Origin: CAVPUA01 sp963708805
GTDB taxonomy: Bacteria; Actinomycetota; Actinomycetes; Mycobacteriales; Jatrophihabitantaceae
Reading direction: 5' to 3'
Length of the DNA: 64,000 nucleotides
Assembly: GCA_963708805.1 (NCBI GenBank)
Contig: CAVPUA010000003.1
Span: forward strand, 2,418,001 to 2,482,000
The notes below the pieces were generated by a model. That model was not told the origin of the DNA and did not search any database. It saw nothing but the letters and a program-made list of their open reading frames with translations. Position numbers and translations under genes: made by a program. Numbering within the stretch: the first letter of the stretch is position 1; every line of letters starts with the position of its first letter. Positions 61,121-64,000 of this stretch are shown here, piece after piece.

Positions 61121-61541
61121 ATGATCTCGATCGAGCTGGCCCGTCACCTGCGCGACCGTGGCCTTCGCTGGGTGCCCGCGCGAGGTGATCGTTTTGTCGT
61201 CGTCGACCGGGACATGGACGAGGACGTATTCGTGTTGTCGGACATGACCGTCGAGCTGCACCATCTGCCCGATGGCGATCTGATCGGCTTCAACGGCACC
61301 ACCGAATGGGCTCTGGACGCGGTCGAGCCCGACGACGCGTTGTGGCTGCCGGGGGAGTCGCAGCTGCGCGAGCTGCTCGGCGGCAGCTTCGTCCGTCTCG
61401 AACGACGCGAGGATCGCTGGCACGTGCTTCTTCGCGTGAGCGACGAGGAGCACGAGGTGAGCGACCCTGACGACCGCCGAGGCCTACGGATTGGCACTGG
61501 CCTATTTGATCACCGGGGACGATTTCAGCCCGGGTGCGTAG
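61121..61541 (+). CDS. Conserved actinobacterial hypothetical protein (frameshifted)
   Basis: About 139 residues; one extra base near 61467. RHLRDRGLRWVPARGDRFVVVDRDMDEDVF, then GFNGTTEWALDAVEPDDALWLP and the C-terminal EAYGLALAYLITGDDFS. I recognise the family from actinobacterial dop neighbourhoods, sometimes auto-annotated as pilus assembly, but no function is known. No signal peptide. It lies 18 nt after the TSUP gene and 9 nt before dop. Confidence 0.7.
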
Positions 61542-61550
61542 CCTGACCGT

Positions 61551-63090
61551 GTGAGCGTGAGACGCGTGATGGGCACCGAGGTCGAATACGGCGTCAGCCT
61601 GCCCGGCCAGCCGTCGGCCAACGCGATGCTGCTGTCGGCGCAGGTCGTCAACGCCTATGCCAGCCGGTTGCCCGCGGGGCGAGCGCGTCGGGCCGCGTGG
61701 GATTTCGAGGAGGAGTCACCCCTTCGGGATGCGCGGGGCTTCGAGCTCGGCGGCGCGAGCGGACCGGTTGCGCAGGAGTTCATCGAAGCCGAGGAAGACG
61801 CCGGCATGGCCAATGTCATCCTGCCCAACGGCGCCCGGCTCTACGTCGACCACGCCCACCCCGAGTACTCCGCGCCCGAGGTCACGAACCCCCTCGACGC
61901 GGTCCGCTGGGACAAGGCCGGCGAACGCGTCATGGCCGAGGCGGCCCGACGGGTGGCCTCGATGCCGGGGGTGAACGCCCCGATCAACCTGTACAAGAAC
62001 AACACCGACAACAAGGGCGCGTCCTACGGCTCGCACGAGAACTACCTGATGGCGCGGTCGACGCCGTTCAACATGATCGTTCGCCACCTCGTGCCGTTCT
62101 TCGTCTCCCGCCAGGTCGTCTGCGGCGCCGGTCGAGTGGGAATCGGCCAGGACGGCCGCCAGCACGGCTTCCAGATCTCGCAACGGGCCGACTTCTTCGA
62201 GGTCGAGGTGGGTCTCGAGACCACGCTGAAGCGCCCGATCGTGAACACCCGCGACGAGCCGCACGCCGACGCCGACCGCTACCGGCGTCTGCACGTGATC
62301 ATCGGCGACGCCAATCTGGCCGAGATCTCGACCTACCTCAAGGTCGGCACCACCGCCCTGGTGCTCGCCATGATCGAAGACGGCTTCCTGAGCGAGCCCG
62401 AGCTGGCCGTCGCGCAGCCGATCCGTGAGCTGCACGACGTGTCGCACGACGCCTCGCTCAAGCACGAGATCCGCCTCAGCGACGGCCGGCGACTCACGGC
62501 GATCCAGCTACAGGCCGAGTACCTCGACCGGGCCCTCAAGTTCGTCGACGACCGTTACGGCGACGACGCGGACGCAGCAGACGGTCGACGTCCTGCGGCG
62601 CTGGGAGTCGGTGCTCACGCGCCTGGATCACGACCCGATGCAGCTCGCCGACGAACTCGACTGGGTGGCCAAGCTGCGCCTGCTGAACGGCTACCGCGAG
62701 CGCGACGGGCTGGACTGGGATTCGCCCCGACTGCAGCTCGTCGACCTCCAGTACGCCGACGTCCGTCCCGAGAAGGGGCTCTACAACCGCCTCGTCGCGC
62801 GGGGCGCGATGCAGACGCTGGTCAGCGCCGAGGAGGCCGTGTCGGCGATGGACACTCCGCCGCGGGACACGCGCGCCTACTTCAGGGGCGAGTGCCTGCG
62901 CCGCTACGGCCCGTCGGTGGCGGCGGCGTCCTGGGACTCGGTGATCTTCGACGTCGGCCGCGAGTCGCTCGTCCGGGTTCCGATGCTCGAGCCCGAACGC
63001 GGGACGTTCGCGCACGTCGGCGCGCTGCTCGATCGTTGCGCGACGGCGGCCGAACTGATCGACGCGCTGGTTGGTCCGCCCCGCGCCTGA
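61551..63090 (+). CDS. dop: Pup deamidase/depupylase Dop (frameshifted)
   Basis: About 512 residues from GTG 61551; one extra base near 62575. RRVMGTEVEYGVSLPGQPSANA, the glutamine-synthetase-like N-terminus with the metal-binding Glu, LYVDHAHPEYSAPE and NNTDNKGASYGSHENYLM are Dop signatures. Dop deamidates the C-terminal Gln of Pup to Glu and removes Pup from targets. Pup here ends GGQ, so deamidation is required. A separate PafA ligase is expected elsewhere. Ends PPRA. Confidence 0.95.
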
Positions 63091-63124
63091 CCGGCCGACC
63101 GTGCCGCCGTCAGGCCGCGAAGGC

Positions 63125-63562
63125 TCAGTCCGGCAGCTGCGGAAGGCCGTCGTCGTCCAGGGGCCAGAAGGGGTTGTGCGCGATCTCCCAGGCATGACCG
63201 TCGGGGTCGGCGAAGTAGAAGTGGTAACCACCCCACTCGGTCGCCACCGGTTCCTTGGTGATCGTGGCGCCGCTCGATTCGACCACCGCATGAGCGGCGT
63301 CGACCGCGCCGCGCGATGCGAGGTTGATCGCGAGCGACACACCCCGGAATCCGTCGGTCGGGGTCGATTCGACCTGGGCGTCGTTCATCAGATCCTGGAC
63401 CCCGTACAGGCCCAGCAGACCGCCCGTCGTCCGGAAGAAGCTGACCTCGCCCTCGACGGACGCCGAGGAGAGCGGGAAGCCCAGCCGGCGGTAGAACGCA
63501 GTCGATGCCGGGAGGTCCCGGACGCCCAGCGTCACCAGGCTCACAATCGATGGAATCGTCAT
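63125..63562 (-). CDS. VOC-family protein (glyoxalase-like)
   Basis: 145 residues. LVTLGVRDLPASTAFYRRLGFP is the first beta-alpha unit and WGGYHFYFADPDGHAWEIAHNPFWPLDDDG the second, typical of the PhnB/glyoxalase-like group. Metal ligands incomplete; substrate unknown. It separates dop from pup on the opposite strand, an interruption of the usual dop-pup adjacency. 65 nt of divergent promoter space to pup. Confidence 0.82.
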   Translation of the reverse strand: MTIPSIVSLVTLGVRDLPASTAFYRRLGFPLSSASVEGEVSFFRTTGGLLGLYGVQDLMNDAQVESTPTDGFRGVSLAINLASRGAVDAAHAVVESSGATITKEPVATEWGGYHFYFADPDGHAWEIAHNPFWPLDDDGLPQLPD

Positions 63563-63590
63563 GCGCCCGACCCTAGAACGAACGTCCGAC

Positions 63591-63596
63591 TAGTGT
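63591..63596 (+). promoter_or_regulatory. -10-like element TAGTGT upstream of pup
   Basis: TAGTGT at 63591-63596 lies 31 nt before the pup ATG and is the same hexamer as the one proposed for arc (58410). No clear -35 partner is seen. Confidence 0.25.
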
Positions 63597-63627
63597 GACT
63601 TTCAGGTTCGACACAACGGAGGCCCGC

Positions 63628-63834
63628 ATGCCAACACACGACAGTGGTCAGAGCCGCCCGCAACGCCAGAACGAGGAAGTCGAAGAGGTCGAGGCCGAAT
63701 CCAGTTCTGACGTCGCCGAGCGGCACGAGAAGCTGAGCGAGGACGTCGACGCGATCCTGGACGACATCGACGACGTGCTCGAGACGAACGCCGAGGACTT
63801 CGTCCGCAGCTTTGTGCAGAAGGGCGGCCAGTGA
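63628..63834 (+). CDS. pup: Prokaryotic ubiquitin-like protein Pup
   Basis: 68 residues: a disordered N-terminus, a Glu-rich coiled-coil region (EEVEEVEAESSSDVAERHEKL) and C-terminus VRSFVQKGGQ. The terminal GGQ is the processed end that Dop deamidates. ATG 63628 is chosen for the GGAGG site and typical length; an upstream start adds residues but has no support. The stop overlaps the prcB start. Confidence 0.96.
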   Translation: MPTHDSGQSRPQRQNEEVEEVEAESSSDVAERHEKLSEDVDAILDDIDDVLETNAEDFVRSFVQKGGQ

Positions 63835-64000
63835 CCCCGAATCAGCACGGTGGCCTGCTGCGTTTCGCAACGTCACCCGGCTCGTCGTCGTTCGCCGAGT
63901 TCCTGTCCGACGCCGCCCCTCAGCTGATGCCTCAGTCTCGCCCACAGACCGACGCCCTCGCACCGCATGGCACGACCATCGCCGCGGCGGTCTTCGACGG
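63831..64000 (+). CDS. prcB: Proteasome subunit beta PrcB (partial, N-terminal part)
   Basis: GTG 63831 overlaps the pup stop (GTGA) and the frame is open to the window edge, giving 56 complete codons. The propeptide (PGSSSFAEFLSDAAPQLMP) ends in HGTTIAAAVFDG, in which Thr at the HG/TTI junction becomes the N-terminal catalytic threonine after autoprocessing. prcA would follow. The 20S core receives substrates from ARC. Confidence 0.95.
   Translation, partial: MTPNQHGGLLRFATSPGSSSFAEFLSDAAPQLMPQSRPQTDALAPHGTTIAAAVFD

Overview
The window is high-GC, gene-dense actinobacterial chromosome. The marker genes are a Pup-proteasome set (pup, dop, ARC/Mpa ATPase, start of prcB), mycothiol ligase mshC, DUF3090, DUF3097, DUF5703 and SCO1664-type families, and a PAC2 protein. 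From about 44.2 kb to the right edge the order (uppP, phosphomutase, DUF3090, SCO1664 family, mshC, PAC2, metH, RecB-type nuclease, trmI, arc, dop, pup, prcB) follows the Mycobacterium tuberculosis Rv2136c-Rv2110c block as I remember it, so this is core chromosome. I see no IS element, phage or CRISPR array. A non-mycobacterial actinobacterium of the Frankia/Nakamurella/Jatrophihabitans type would fit, but the species cannot be named from this.

Data quality matters. About 34 genes are interrupted by roughly 80 single-base indels, and reading-frame arithmetic shows that almost all are +1 insertions. These genes are reported as full-length CDS with the break points noted, because conserved sequence continues on both sides. 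The pattern looks like sequencing or assembly error rather than gene decay. Stretches such as 19.2-24.3 kb and 28.4-32.0 kb are clean.

Layout. 1-11.2 kb: MarR regulator, DUF3097, Eis-like acetyltransferase, molybdate transporter modBC with no intact modA, two CPBP membrane proteases, DinB, VOC, NAD(P)-binding protein, SRPBCC, DUF4395. 11.3-19.2 kb: YceI, acyl-CoA thioesterase, then a SigK/RskA-like locus: FAD oxidase, DUF1365, CFA-type methyltransferase, DUF1295, and convergent anti-sigma and ECF sigma genes. The FAD-gene leader and the sigma gene carry the same GGAACC-N17-CGAAT promoter. 19.2-23.9 kb: a compact operon of two esterases, an ATP-grasp enzyme and a Tat-type FAD oxidase lipoprotein. 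23.9-28.3 kb: citrate synthase, two TetR regulators, hotdog thioesterase, molybdopterin oxidoreductase with a flavin reductase.

28.4-35.1 kb: an ABC importer operon (binding protein, two permeases, ATPase) overlapping a metallophosphoesterase and preceded by PHO-box-like repeats, then an F420-type oxidoreductase ending in a triplicated 29-bp repeat. 35.1-36.9 kb: TetR with paired operators, tautomerase, a small eRF1-like protein and tRNA-Leu(GAG). 37.1-44.1 kb: Ser/Thr-rich surface protein, M20 peptidase, ATP-dependent DNA ligase, DUF5703, RecD-like helicase, aldo/keto reductase. 44.2-64 kb: the core block above, including lepB, an M50 protease, a small ferredoxin and a TSUP transporter.
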